Origin: Liopterus haemorrhoidalis
Taxonomy: Eukaryota; Arthropoda; Insecta; Coleoptera; Dytiscidae
Direction of reading: 5' to 3'
NCBI GenBank assembly: GCA_963971575.1
Contig: OZ020625.1
Span: 16,584,829-16,648,828, forward strand
Length of the DNA stretch: 64,000 bases
Shown here: piece after piece, positions 19,401 to 30,585 of the stretch
How positions within the stretch are numbered: the stretch's first letter is position 1
How the letters are laid out: each line of letters begins with the position of its first letter
Made by a program: the position numbers and the translations under genes
The notes under the pieces: generated by a model
Databases searched by the model: none
Seen by the model: the letters and a program-made list of their open reading frames with translations, nothing else
Told to the model about the DNA's origin: nothing

Positions 19401-20341
19401 TTATCCAGTTTTGATTGGCCAGTTTAGATTATCACTTATTATGTCCAAAAATTTTGTAGATTGGGAACAATGACTTTTTTTTGTCGTAGCAAATGTAAAT
19501 ATGGGCCGGCAATAAGTGCATTGTTGTGTTGATGGAAAAGCAGAGGATACTTTTATTTCAGTATTCAGCATGAGATTATTTTCAAAGCACCACCGACTCA
19601 TTGCTACTGAGTTATTTTTACCATCCACAGCTAGTGACGAAGCATCTACAATATGAAGTAATGTGTGAAGAGTCATCCCCATACAAAATAGTATTACAAA
19701 TAGCATTATTTGGAAATAATGAAAGTAAATCATTTACATACAAGAGAAATAACACTGGACCAAGTATAGAACCTTGTGGTACTCCTTTGTTACACTGTCG
19801 CTTATGAGATTTGTAATTATAATTTGATATTTGAAATTGACATTTCTATACAAGTTGTTAAATAATTTAATTGACTGTCCGGATCTTTTAAAGCGACTGT
19901 ATATGCGTGTTCCGTTACATTGCACTTGAAATCACGAGTTCTTTTCTTTGCCAAATTAAACTAAATTAAACTAACCCTACATACGATTCTCCGACAAAAA
20001 AAAAAAAAAATAAACAAAAAATATGGTTTTGTCTAGGAGAGACAACTTGCTCTCTATAAGAAAAAAATAATGAGAGCCACGATTGCTGTGGACCTACACT
20101 ATCGATGTCATTTAATTTAATTCCTATTATGGAGCGGTGGACTAAATCGAAGGCTTTAATAAAATCGTAAGAGAAGCCTAAGAAATGTGATTTTGCCTCT
20201 GTTTTTGTGCATGTAATTGAGAAATGAAAAAATGGCTGTTGTGTTCGAGTTATATTTAACAAAACCATGTTAAAATGAAGTAAAGATTGTATATTGGCTG
20301 ATGAAAGATAAAAATCTACAAAAAAACAATATTTCAAGTAT
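19401..20341 (-). pseudogene. LINE reverse transcriptase remnant, copy 2
   Basis: Duplicate of 9705-10645 with the same frame breaks and RT motifs A and B. Confidence 0.75.
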
Positions 20342-20521
20342 CAAACTATAGTCAGAGAGTTTGTGAGAGGTCGATAAGAATTAAATCATTTATTGGATAA
20401 ATTATATTAACAAATTACTACAACTAGCAAACTATTAATCATTGTGATCCTGTGATAGAAACTGGAAATATCAGTATTGGAAGCTCACAACTAGTACAAT
20501 AATATTAAACTATGGACCGAC

Positions 20522-20680
20522 CTGTATCTTGCGCAGCTGCACTCTCCTCATATTCACCGTCATCTCCATATTCACTCTTGATGTCAATCTCCTCATTGAG
20601 GATTATATTAGTTTTGTAGTTATGCTGGGACATGTCGTCAGCAGATGATATGATATATGTCAACCCAGTATCGTGACTCT
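20522..20680 (-). CDS. Duplicated exon 5 cassette
   Basis: Same sequence and splice sites as 10826-10984. It has no finger exon of its own downstream; the next exon on this strand is the phase-0 exon at 17257, which does not fit its phase-1 end. It might splice to the phase-1 exons beyond, or be part of a dead copy. Confidence 0.55.
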
Positions 20681-21063
20681 CTGAAATATATACACTTATA
20701 GTTACTGAACAATAGGGGATAGGCATGATTTTATTTTAATTTTTTATTATATACCTCTTGTTGCATATAAACATAAAAAACAGTTTTGCATTTTTTTTGT
20801 TTTAATTTGAAGGCTTAAAAAATCATAAATGTATGTAGCGCGCGAAAACGACGTGTGACGTCATACCCCTTCTAAGTGACGCAGTACACTACTAGCCTAC
20901 CCATTGTACAGCGTGCAGCCTACATAGTCTGTTGTGAACTTGCTTGTATAACTTTTATAGGTTATGTAAACTTTGAGTGATTTTAATTAAAATAAAGTTT
21001 AATTCTATAAAAACAATTTATACATGTTTACCGAATTAAATTTTATATTAAAGTATATAAAAT

Positions 21064-21310
21064 ATGGAAGATCCATTCCCCAGTACTTCGAAACATAGTC
21101 GAAAATATTGTTTAGTACCGATGTGCACAAATAGTTCAAATAAAAATTAAAAAAAAAACAATTTATATCATTACCTGATGGCGAAAAACAACAGAAAAGG
21201 CGAAATTTGTGTCTGAAAGCTATGAGGCGAAATAAAACCGATATTTCAGAAAAAAGTAAACTTTATGTTGTGTGCATAAATGCATCAATGTTGGGTAAAT
21301 TATCACTCTG
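21064..21310 (+). pseudogene. THAP-domain relic, copy 2
   Basis: Duplicate of 11368-11614, with the same TAA and the same loss of the final histidine. Confidence 0.6.
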
Positions 21311-21755
21311 AGCCCTAACAAAATCTTTATCTGCCATTTTAATAATAAATGCGTGAAAAATTGTTTAAAAACAAATACAAAACTCTCGAACAATACAATA
21401 TACACACGTAAAGATTATGTTGTAGCTGTATCTGTGACGTCAAACCCCAGTCGTTTGGCGTCATACTCGTATTTACTCGGCAACCTTCGCGCCGTGGTCG
21501 GCTTATTTCAAATGTTTTAATTAAAAAATTTGGCTATAATATTAATTGAAATGTGATTTTTGTTTTGTTAGGTGACATAACTAACATTAACATATCAAAA
21601 AAATGTAGTTTTAAGGAAATATAAATTTTATGCGTATCCCCTATTGACATAGTTGATATTGTGTCTGTGAATTTTTCAGTACTAGGCGCCCGAGATGTAC
21701 AGTACAAGGGGCGTGATGTACGCATTAAGCTGTTAATAAAGCTAGCTCTGCTCAC

Positions 21756-21890
21756 CAATGTTTGAAACAGCTGTACTTGCTGGTACATTTCCTTCACATT
21801 CACTGCTGTCCACAGGTTCAGACTTGACGACAGTCTCTTCTGTGTTCATCCCGTCATGATAAACGACAACTGTAACTCCATTTGTGATAC
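21756..21890 (-). CDS. Duplicated exon 4 cassette
   Basis: Duplicate of 12060-12194 with the same splice sites and the VKSE motif; phase 1 at both ends. Confidence 0.55.
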
Positions 21891-22067
21891 CTGAAATAAA
21901 CACATCATCAGTGAAATACAAACGAATTACTCACTGCAAAATATATATTTTATTTAAGATGTTTACTGATCGTTGTCCCAATTTGTCTGAAATAAACAGA
22001 ACTGTGACAATGAAATATGAACAACAGTCATAAGTAGAAGTTAGTTGTAAATGTGCCCGTTACTGAC

Positions 22068-22238
22068 CATTCTCCCATTCAGCTGTATGCTCTGTCCCAG
22101 CCATCACTATATAGTCATCAGTCATATCTTCATATTCTGTCTTAACATCCACATCTTCTTCAACAATATCGCTAACATCACTGTCTCTGGTGACATCAGG
22201 ATGTATGTCACCACCTGTGCCATCATTCAAATTCGTTC
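22068..22238 (-). CDS. Duplicated exon 3 cassette
   Basis: Duplicate of 12372-12542 with unchanged splice sites and the VKTEYED motif; phase 1 at both ends. Confidence 0.55.
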
Positions 22239-22427
22239 CTGGAACAAACACGTACTATCATTTAAAGGAACTACAGCTAGTCTCTTTCTATAAATAATGG
22301 AATATGAAATAAACAATATTATTAAAGTTTTAATCAGTATGCCAGTCAAAGTTTAATTCATTATATTAGCAAATATTTATGTATTTACTAATTATTCAAC
22401 CTCTTTTACACTTATATTGACATACTG

Positions 22428-22810
22428 GGTGTCCCATTTAACCGGGAATGTGTAGGGATCTAAAAAACTGCAAGAGACACGACTTACTACAAGAAAAACT
22501 TAAAAAGTTATTACTAATAAATAAAAATGATCAGTAATTTTACTGCGGCACTGGAAAGTAAGCAAATAGTTAACTTAAGGAAGTTTAGTTTAATATAGTA
22601 TATGTTTTTCAATACATGAAAAATTATAAGGGAAAATTCAGTTTGGCGAATACTAGTTTTTTGCTTATATCTAGTTTACTATGCATTTTAAAAATTTGCT
22701 TTACAAATTAAGTGCCATTGAGATGCTCTAGTTATACAGATAATTTGGTCTAGTTTAACTTAAGTTGTATTTTAGAGATCGCCATACATTCCCAGTTAAA
22801 TGGGACAGCC
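22428..22810. mobile_element. Uninterrupted MITE (copy 2) with the empty LTR-element site
   Basis: Ends carry TGTCCCATTTAAC in inverted orientation. TTACTAATAAATAA at about 22511-22524 is the pre-insertion site filled by the LTR element in copy 1. Confidence 0.65.
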
Positions 22811-22820
22811 GCTACAATAC

Positions 22821-23088
22821 CTGTGCAGTCTTCCTTCTCTGTTTTCACTGTGTTACTGTTATGACAGTACTCTTCCAAGGCTCCCAAACATTGTTTCTGT
22901 TCGTTTTTGAAATCTGTCAAATAGACACACAACTCTCCGCGAGTTTCAGAGGCAGAACTCAGTTGTGATGTATAATTTATATATATTTGCCTGTTCCGCA
23001 AGTATTGCTCACGGAATTCATAGAAACCATCCACTTTATTGCAACATTCTGAACATATCGCTCCCTGATTGCGCAACACTGGGGAGAC
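22821..23088 (-). CDS. Duplicated exon 2, half ZAD module
   Basis: Duplicate of 16990-17257 with both splice sites intact. Confidence 0.55.
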
Positions 23089-23572
23089 CTGAAAATAATT
23101 GTTAACATTGTTCAGAGATTTGTCCGACTTATGGTATAGATACATATAAGATAGGTTTGGGAAAAACTACTATATAGGGTGCGTCAGAACAATCGTCCAT
23201 CCAGTTTTTCTCGAAAGGCGAGGTGGGAGTAAGTTGATAAAAAAATTGTAGACGAAGTCTATCCAAAGAATCGGATGGTAGTAGTGAAATTTTCCGGAAC
23301 AAACCAGAAGTACGGGATATGAAGGAAAACTTCAATTTTTTAAGTAGTGACATATGTCGAGTAAGGCGTCCTTGAATTGAGCTATTGAAAAGAAACAACA
23401 ATTATAGTCCGTCGCAGCAAACAAAGTCCCTGGGTAGGCGTGTCTTAGCGCTCTATGCATTTCAAGTACACTCAACGGCATATTACACTCGCGCGAAATT
23501 CTATATTATGTGTGAACTATTATATATAAACTAGTGCACCCGTTGCCAACTGCGTTGGCAAACACATTTTAC

Positions 23573-23644
23573 CTTAATGTGGAACTTCCTCGACACCTTA
23601 CGTCTTACTTCATCCAATTCAAATTGAATCAACTCTTCGCCCAT
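23573..23644 (-). CDS. Duplicated candidate exon 1
   Basis: Duplicate of 17742-17813. If real, this is the most upstream start codon of the locus. Confidence 0.35.
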
Positions 23645-24371
23645 TATTAAAAACTGGGCAAATAATGAGTATTATTCCGAATTATATATTTATTAACTTT
23701 TTAAGATGGGAAACCGATTCATTTTCACTCAGTGCATTACATTTATAATGTTAAAACTAAAGATGATTTGAGACGTTAAATATAAAATATATTTATTAAA
23801 ATAAATTTTACAATTTCTCATATAATACAAAAATACGCACACGGAAAAAAGCGCACATGAAAAAGTACACACACGAAAAAAAGCACACACGGAAAAATAC
23901 ACACACGGAAAAAAGCGTACTTACACTATATCTCAAATCAGTTTGAAATAAATCGTGAGGAACTATTTAATTACACAGTATAATTTAATTGTTTGCCCGC
24001 TTTAATATATTGCGTTCACATTTGTAAGGTCAAACCAGATCTGGTTATTTTGGTTACTTATAGTGTGGTACTGACTTTTAAATGTAAATTTGTCATTTCA
24101 AAATATTCCTTACGCTGTAAAACCTACTTCAGATTTGTTGGTTATGATCATTATAACTAAGATATAATTTATCTTTACCAACATGACATACAATTTCAAA
24201 GGTGCAACTATTGAACAATTTGTAATTTTTACCAAAATATTTTAAATATTTCGAACCAATTTTAAATTTACATAAATAAGTTGTCACCTAGTGGCGCTGA
24301 ATGACCAAACTCGGCCGGTAATTTTTGGTAAAAATTATTCATTTTTGCTAAAGCGTGTTTTAATCAGTGCT

Positions 24372-25740
24372 TTATATTTACATTTTTGAAAATTTAAAAC
24401 GTTGGATAATTTAAAACATTAATCGTAGAAATAAAAAAATAATAAAGCATTGAAAAAATAATAATAAAGAAAAGAAACATTTTCCTTACATACTTTCATC
24501 AAAACCAAATATTTTTTTAAATAATTATTTTTCTGCTACTAATAATTTTAATTTATATTATTTTTGTGTAAACATGTCAATTAACAACTATTATTATCAG
24601 GCGTTATATGTCAATATACACTTCGGTGAGCTTCGAAATATTTCGTTACATTTCGGAATCTCGCTTCTAATTTTTTTTTGTCGTCATACCACGCACCCAC
24701 GCAGGGACACACGTTGGCGTATTATATTAAAGATATTTTCTTTTCTATTCTTTTTGTTATGGCATTAGCAGCAAGAATGCCAAAACCTAATAGACAGATA
24801 AAATAATCACTATTTTAATAATTATAAATCGTAGAAGTAAAAAAATAATAAAGAAAAGAAAATCACATTTATTGAAATTATTAGCAGCGGAAAAGAAGTT
24901 ATTTTAATATATAAACTACTTTTATGCTGCTAATAATTTCAATTCAAGTAAGTTCTGTAATAAAAATATCAATTAACAATAATATTATCTGGTTTTAAGT
25001 TTCAAACAATAAAAACTTTAGCGCGTTTAATGATGTTTGGATACTTCGGTAAACTTCGGTAAGTTTCCTTACATGTCGGAATCTTGCTGCTACTATTTTT
25101 AGTGAAATATGTTAATTTATTATAAAAATGTTTTTTTTTTCTATTCTTTTTGTTATGGCATTAGCAGCAAGAACGCCAAAAACTAATAGACAGATAAAAT
25201 AATCATTATATTAATAATTAGAAATCGTAGAAATAAGAAAATAATAAAGAAAAGAAAATCACATTTATTGAAATTATTAGCAGCGGAAAAATAGTTATTT
25301 TAATATATAAACTACTTTTATGCTGCTAATAATTTCAATTCAAGTAAGTTCTGTAATAAAAATATCAATTAACAATAATATTATCTGGTTTTAAGTTTCA
25401 AACAATAAAAACTTTAGCGCGTTTAATGATGTTTGGATACTTCGGTAAACTTCGGTAAGTTTCCTTACATGTCGGAATCTTGCTGCTACTATTTTTAGTG
25501 AAATATGTTAATTTATTATAAAAATGTTTTTTTTTTCTATTCTTTTTGTTATGGCATTAGCAGCAAGAACGCCAAAAACTAATAGACAGATAAAATAATC
25601 ATTATATTAATAATTAGAAATCGTAGAAATAAAAAAATAATAATAAAGAAAAAAAAAGTCACATTTTTCTTACTTACTTTCTTCAAAACAAATATTTTTT
25701 AAAATAATTATTTTTCTGCTTCTAATAATTTCATAGAAAA
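24372..25740. repeat. 396-bp tandem repeat, about three units
   Basis: GGCATTAGCAGCAAGAA occurs at 24761, 25157 and 25553, giving a 396-bp period. Units 2 and 3 are nearly identical, with one diverged unit to the left (24372-24760) and a partial unit to the right. Units contain TTAGCAGC and GCTGCTAA, which can pair. No coding frame is present. Confidence 0.85.
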
Positions 25741-26999
25741 TATTTATAAAATGTTCCTATCTTACAGAAATACTCCGAATTTCATTTACAATGAAATACA
25801 TTTACAAGCATTCATATGATATACGTACATTTTTCAACTAATTTCTATGAGTGTGAAAGATTTTGTTGCTGTGCATGTGTTCATCTGTCATAAGAAATCA
25901 TACGTAACATATCGTATCTCATTTTAATTCATTCTCATGACAATTTAAATGAAACAAGTCGTATCTCACAAGAATTCATCAGTCATGGAAAATAAAACAA
26001 CTGAATTTCCATTATATACGTACAATACGTATGTCATAGGAATTCGTATGTTATGAAAATGTTTTCAATTTTATTTCTTTCACAACGATTTTCAATTACA
26101 TACGCACGTCGTAAGTTATAGGAATTCATTAATAATGAAAAAGGTTGCCAACCTCATAAAGTCAAATATAATTCTAGTGAGTCTGTGTCAAATGTACTAA
26201 AAATGATAAGGTAAGTGTTCCCAACTTCGAAATAATAAAAAAATATGTAAAAAATAGAAGCCGTGTTTATTGGATAACATTTCTAAAATCCGTAAATTAA
26301 TTTAACTTATTCATGTAATATTTAATTCATTTTGAAGTATTTTGTAAACAGTTTAAGAACATTAAATAGAAAGTAAATTACATTAATACATATGGTTTAT
26401 TTATATATAATATTAATTTAGACCTTATTATTATAAACTTAGAACTACTAGTAAAATTTTGATACATATGCCATTTATGGTTTAACCTTTAATAAACATA
26501 TGTACATATTTTAAATAATTAATGTAAGTAGATATTATAATAAATTGAAATATTATAAATGACATTTAAAGTATTTATTATTAAAAAATGTTGGTTTTGA
26601 CTACTGAGGGAAACTTTTTAAATATTTTTCTGTATTCCAGATTATTTTTGCAAAGTTTTTCAAAACCGTTGCTTACAATGAATCTTGATATAAGATGGTC
26701 AAATGTGATAAAAAATGAGGAACAAATAAACACTGTCCGATGTAACACTATAAGGCCTGGACTATAATATCAGAACGAGAAAATACGTGCTGGGCACAAT
26801 GAAAAAGGTTTTCTTGCTGCGACTTACAATATTTGTAGTGCTACTGCGACCGGATTCAAATGGAAAAACATAAGAAAAGTTGTAGTTAACTAAATTAATT
26901 TTAATAATTAAATAATAAATGACAGTTCAATAAACTAGTGAAAAAGATACAGGTCTGGTGATCCTGCTATCCAAACAACATTATTGTTATATATAAAAG
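25741..26999. other. AT-rich sequence without recognised genes
   Basis: I see only AT-rich sequence with short recurrences of ATACGTA and ATTCAT. No convincing frame, splice site set or transposon end. Confidence 0.6.
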
Positions 27000-27043
27000 T
27001 GGAAAGGTTGTACGGGTGTCGGACATAAATGAAAACAACTATC

Positions 27044-27093
27044 TACAGCTGACCAGTTTCGGAATAGTTTATTCCTTCATCAGAGCTGCTACA
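27044..27093 (-). ncRNA. Hammerhead ribozyme motif, minimal type I
   Basis: On the minus strand CTGATGA (27085-27079) is followed by the hairpin GGAATA-AAC-TATTCC and then GAAAC (27062-27058). After a two-base loop GTC (27055-27053) marks the expected cleavage position. AGCTG just after it pairs with CAGCT just before CTGATGA to form helix I, and helix III is two base pairs. One extra A lies between the core and helix II. Very short helix III is characteristic of Penelope-element hammerheads. Cleavage activity is inferred, not shown. Confidence 0.7.
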
Positions 27094-27891
27094 TACAGGA
27101 GAATCGAAATACAGTATAAATGTACATAGTATAACAATAAATGAATATAATAATAATATAAGTATAACATTGTAAACCATACCTGAGATAACAGTGTTAA
27201 GTGTAATGGTGAGGTAGATATAAACGGGTCATTATATAAAAAAATTGTTGAAATATAAATAAATAAATAAATAAATAATGTAAAACGAAGTCAGAGATTA
27301 AAATGAACGATACAACAAATTAAAATGTGTTTAAATAATAATAAATAGGTAAAATATATATGAGCACAGGTGTGTCGTAGTATTATAAGATTGATAATGG
27401 TGACTAGCTGAAAAAATCACAGATTTGTAAGATTCATGTAGTATCCTGATATATGGGGTGTGCATGGGGTCGATGACCTGAAACCGTGGATATTTTAGAA
27501 GGAATAATGTGTAACAATAGGTGCCATCTATTGAGAGAGGGTGTGGTTAGGTGAAAATAGGAAGGGGTATGTGGTGTCATCTGTTGGGAAGGGGTTTGTA
27601 CTGGGGAGTGAGATGCGTTGTAGTCCCGCTAGAGTTAACCATGTCAGTATACAGACGCTAACGGAAATGGCGTCTAGATGTTTGCTAAGTAAGACAAACT
27701 ATAAGTATAGTTTGGCTGAGTCATGGTACTGCCACACCATGTCCCGAGAAGCAAACAGACTACACGCGTGTCTGGTGTTCTGGTATACGAGAAACCAAGT
27801 CTTGTGTATGTGACGGCAAGACAAAACCAGGTTCCGAAGTCAGAGTAAATACAAACATGGACAGCAAACTAGCGGGTACGTCCTTGTGATG

Positions 27892-28125
27892 TTACATATA
27901 CTTGCAGAAAACAGTGTACATTTTGTTGAGTTTTTCTGTGTCTGTGCGAAAGTTGACGGTGTTATGCTTTTGTATATACAGCATTTCACTGAGGAGACGC
28001 TTTTTCAGGATGGGTTCTCTATCGAGGATATCTACAGAATTCCAATCAAACTCGTGGTTCTCATTATGGTGATGAAATGCGAGTGCCGTTGAGGAAGATT
28101 TATTTAAGAAGTTATATATAAATAT
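27892..28125 (-). pseudogene. GIY-YIG endonuclease C-terminus of a Penelope-like element
   Basis: The frame reads ALAFHHHNENHEFDWNSVDI, then ILDREPILKKRLLSEMLYIQ and NFRTDTEKLN, to TAA at 27894-27892. It matches the C-terminal half of Penelope GIY-YIG domains: the H..FDW segment, the catalytic glutamate in SEMLYI, and the terminal NL/NF..D segment. The GIY and YIG strands are missing upstream, so it is truncated. No start codon is implied. Confidence 0.75.
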
Positions 28126-28159
28126 GCATACCTAAAGTGTATCTTGGCCAAATCACTAG

Positions 28160-28480
28160 GCGTTTACGAAAACTCTACCGGTGGATATGGTACATCGGCC
28201 AATCTTTACTATACCCCACTGAACATAACCTTATGTGCTGCCTCTATACAGAAGGCTTAAATAATCCTTAAAAAGGTTAGGTTAGGCTAGGCTTTAGCTA
28301 GAATACTAGTTATGTTAGAATAGTTTAGCTAGAATAAGGTTATGTTGAGTGGGGTATAGTAAATCTTCCCCAGTAAATCTACCGGTCGGTAAACAGCTAC
28401 ATGCTTATACACGTTTACCGAACTTGTTTTCGAACGCAGTTGATGTTCCCGGAATCTACCGGTAGAGTTTTCGTAAACGC
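28160..28480. mobile_element. Foldback MITE, about 320 bp
   Basis: GCGTTTACGAAAACTCTACC at 28160 is mirrored at 28461-28480. A second inner inverted repeat pairs TACTATACCCCACTGAACA (about 28207-28225) with its near-complement at about 28342-28360. The middle holds a GGTTAGGTTAGGCTAGG stretch. No clear target duplication. Confidence 0.7.
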
Positions 28481-28761
28481 TTTATTGCAATTCTAAGCTT
28501 ACCTTAATTTTGGCAGGTTAACGGCGTATTTTTATTTTAAATTATTAAATAAACATTGTCATGACATTTTTTTTTAATTTAAAATTTATTTTGGGGTGTA
28601 TCAACTACATGGTCATTAACACCCCGTAACAGTTACAAATATTACATTAAATTAGTACATTATACTTAGGTGTAAGCAAGAAATTTGAATTACATAAAAT
28701 TACATATTACATATTACATTACAGTGAAGATTTTTACAATACTCGTTCGTTACATTTTTGC

Positions 28762-30537
28762 CTATATTTTATTTGTTAGGTTAATGTCTTCTAGATATTT
28801 TAAGATTTTGACTGTAGCTTCCATACTGTTAGATAGGGCCTCTTCCAAGGAGTTTGGGATGCTGTTTTGGGCTCTTTCTCTAGTGTACTTCACACATTCA
28901 ATGAGAATATGTTTAACAGTTATTGGGCTGTTACATGTTTGGCATATTTCCTGTTCTTTTTTCTGCATGAAGTGTTTATGGGTAATGAGAGTGTGGCCGA
29001 TTCGCAGTCTAGTCATTATAATTTGCTCTTTTCTGTCTTCTGGAGTATACCAGTGGCTGATGGATGGTTTTATTCTTCTTAATTTGTTGTTATTTAGGGT
29101 ATTCCAGAAGGAGTTGAAATTTTCGCTGGTTTTCTTTTTTACATAGCTTTTAAAATCATATGGCATAATTGTTGTATCGATGACGTTGCTTGAGGTTGCG
29201 TTTTTTGCTGCCTGGTCTACTTTTTCATTACCCATAATTCCCACATGTGAGGGGATCCATAACAGAGTGATTTTATTACCTTTATCTAGCGCTGAGTGGA
29301 AGTTGCTTTGAATTTGTTGGACCATGTGGTTTCGGTTGTACGTCTGCTGGATACATTGGATTGTGCTCAGAGAATCGGTTTGAATAAGATAATTGCTTGT
29401 AGTCTGATTTCTTCCATTTATAAGTTCACTGGCTTTTAAGATACTGTACGCTTCTGCAGTAAACACGCTAGCCATATTTGGGAGGTGGAATTCAAAAATG
29501 TCTTCGTTAGCTAACACTGCACAGCCCGTTTTATCTTCGATTTTGGATCCATCAGTGAAAATATGAAAGAAATCTTCGTACTTGCTCAGTTGTTCATTAT
29601 ATAATTTTTTGAACACTTCCGGGTTGGTATCACTTTTTTTATATGACGTCAGTATCAGATTGTATCTAGGGTGTTTTATGATCCACGGAGGTATTTTGTT
29701 ATATAGTTTTTGACTGATGTTAGGGAAGGTTAAATTAAGTTCTGACAGGTATCTTAGGATGTTTTCGTGGAAAGGGTTATTATTTCGGATTGTTATACGA
29801 TCATTTACATTGCAGAAAATATGTTGGTATGTCGGTATACTAGGATCGGTTGCCAGATTTGTAATGTAGGCTAAGGTTAACTGTTTTCTTCGGTATTCTA
29901 GGGGAAGTTGGGAGGATTCACATAGAATGCTATTAACAGGGCTCGATCTAAAAGCGCCTGTTGCTATTCTGATTGCAGAATTCTGTATGGGTTCAATAGT
30001 TTTCAGTAAACTCTTCTTAGCAGTTCCGTACACAATGCATCCGTAATCCAACTTTGATCTGATAAGTGCTTTATATATGTAGAGTAATGATTCACGGTGA
30101 GCACCCCATTTATGATGCCCAAGAGATTTTAGCAAGTTGATTCTTTGTAAGCATTCCTTTCTTAGATTTAGCAGGTGTTGTTTCCATGAAAGCTTTCTGT
30201 CAAAGATCATTCCCAGAAATTTAAGTGAGTCGACATATTCTATCGTGCTATTTTGAATTCTTAATATGGGGTTATATTGATTATACTGGCTTCTTGTGAA
30301 GTGTATGGCTTTTGTTTTAGAAGTGGAAAATTTAAAACCTGTTAGTTCTGACCATTTCTCAAGATTATGAATTGCACGTTGTAAATATTTTTTAATGAAG
30401 TCTATATTTTTCCCTTTGCAATATATAACTAGATCATCAGCGTAAAGACATGCTTTTACATGTTGTGATATTTGTGTTAATATCTTATTGATGGCTATCA
30501 GGAACAAAGTTACACTGTATATTTCACCTTGCGGCAC
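28762..30537 (-). CDS. LINE ORF2, C-terminal part: RT palm/thumb, RNase H, cysteine motif
   Basis: The frame is the same as the upstream part of ORF2, separated only by a TAA at 30586-30588. It contains RT motif B (GVPQGEIYSVTLF), motif C (ACLYADDLVIY), RNase H with HIFTDGSK, FTAEAYSI and IQTDSLS (the D, E, D acids), and a C-terminal CQTCNSPITVKHILIEC zinc-like motif typical of I and jockey elements. Motif B has GEIYSV where GSVLSV is usual, a possible second weak point. RNase H would remove template RNA during integration. Frames on the plus strand here are shadows. Confidence 0.9.
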   Translation of the reverse strand: MPQGEIYSVTLFLIAINKILTQISQHVKACLYADDLVIYCKGKNIDFIKKYLQRAIHNLEKWSELTGFKFSTSKTKAIHFTRSQYNQYNPILRIQNSTIEYVDSLKFLGMIFDRKLSWKQHLLNLRKECLQRINLLKSLGHHKWGAHRESLLYIYKALIRSKLDYGCIVYGTAKKSLLKTIEPIQNSAIRIATGAFRSSPVNSILCESSQLPLEYRRKQLTLAYITNLATDPSIPTYQHIFCNVNDRITIRNNNPFHENILRYLSELNLTFPNISQKLYNKIPPWIIKHPRYNLILTSYKKSDTNPEVFKKLYNEQLSKYEDFFHIFTDGSKIEDKTGCAVLANEDIFEFHLPNMASVFTAEAYSILKASELINGRNQTTSNYLIQTDSLSTIQCIQQTYNRNHMVQQIQSNFHSALDKGNKITLLWIPSHVGIMGNEKVDQAAKNATSSNVIDTTIMPYDFKSYVKKKTSENFNSFWNTLNNNKLRRIKPSISHWYTPEDRKEQIIMTRLRIGHTLITHKHFMQKKEQEICQTCNSPITVKHILIECVKYTRERAQNSIPNSLEEALSNSMEATVKILKYLEDINLTNKI

Positions 30538-30585
30538 TCCATTTTCTTGTATTTTTCTTTCAGACAGGCATCCGTGTGTCGTTAC

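Larger units (their letters stand above)
18813..24644. repeat. Tandem segmental duplication, copy 2 (5.8 kb)
   Basis: Direct repeat of 9117-18812 without the LTR element. It carries exons 1-5 of the zinc-finger gene but not the finger exon. The right breakpoint at 24644 lies in a diverged unit of the 396-bp tandem repeat. A haplotype-joining error in assembly is a real alternative to a true duplication. Confidence 0.95.
27000..28125 (-). mobile_element. Penelope-like element, 3' part
   Basis: On the minus strand a GIY-YIG endonuclease tail (28125-27892) is followed by about 850 bases of untranslated sequence and a hammerhead-ribozyme-like fold (about 27093-27044). That order fits the 3' end and pseudo-LTR of Penelope-like retroelements. 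The reverse transcriptase part is missing, and a foldback MITE lies just upstream. Confidence 0.75.

Noticed and set aside
27541..28092. Plus-strand frames of 90 and 68 codons
   Set aside because: They lie antisense to the Penelope-like 3' region and endonuclease tail and show no domain.
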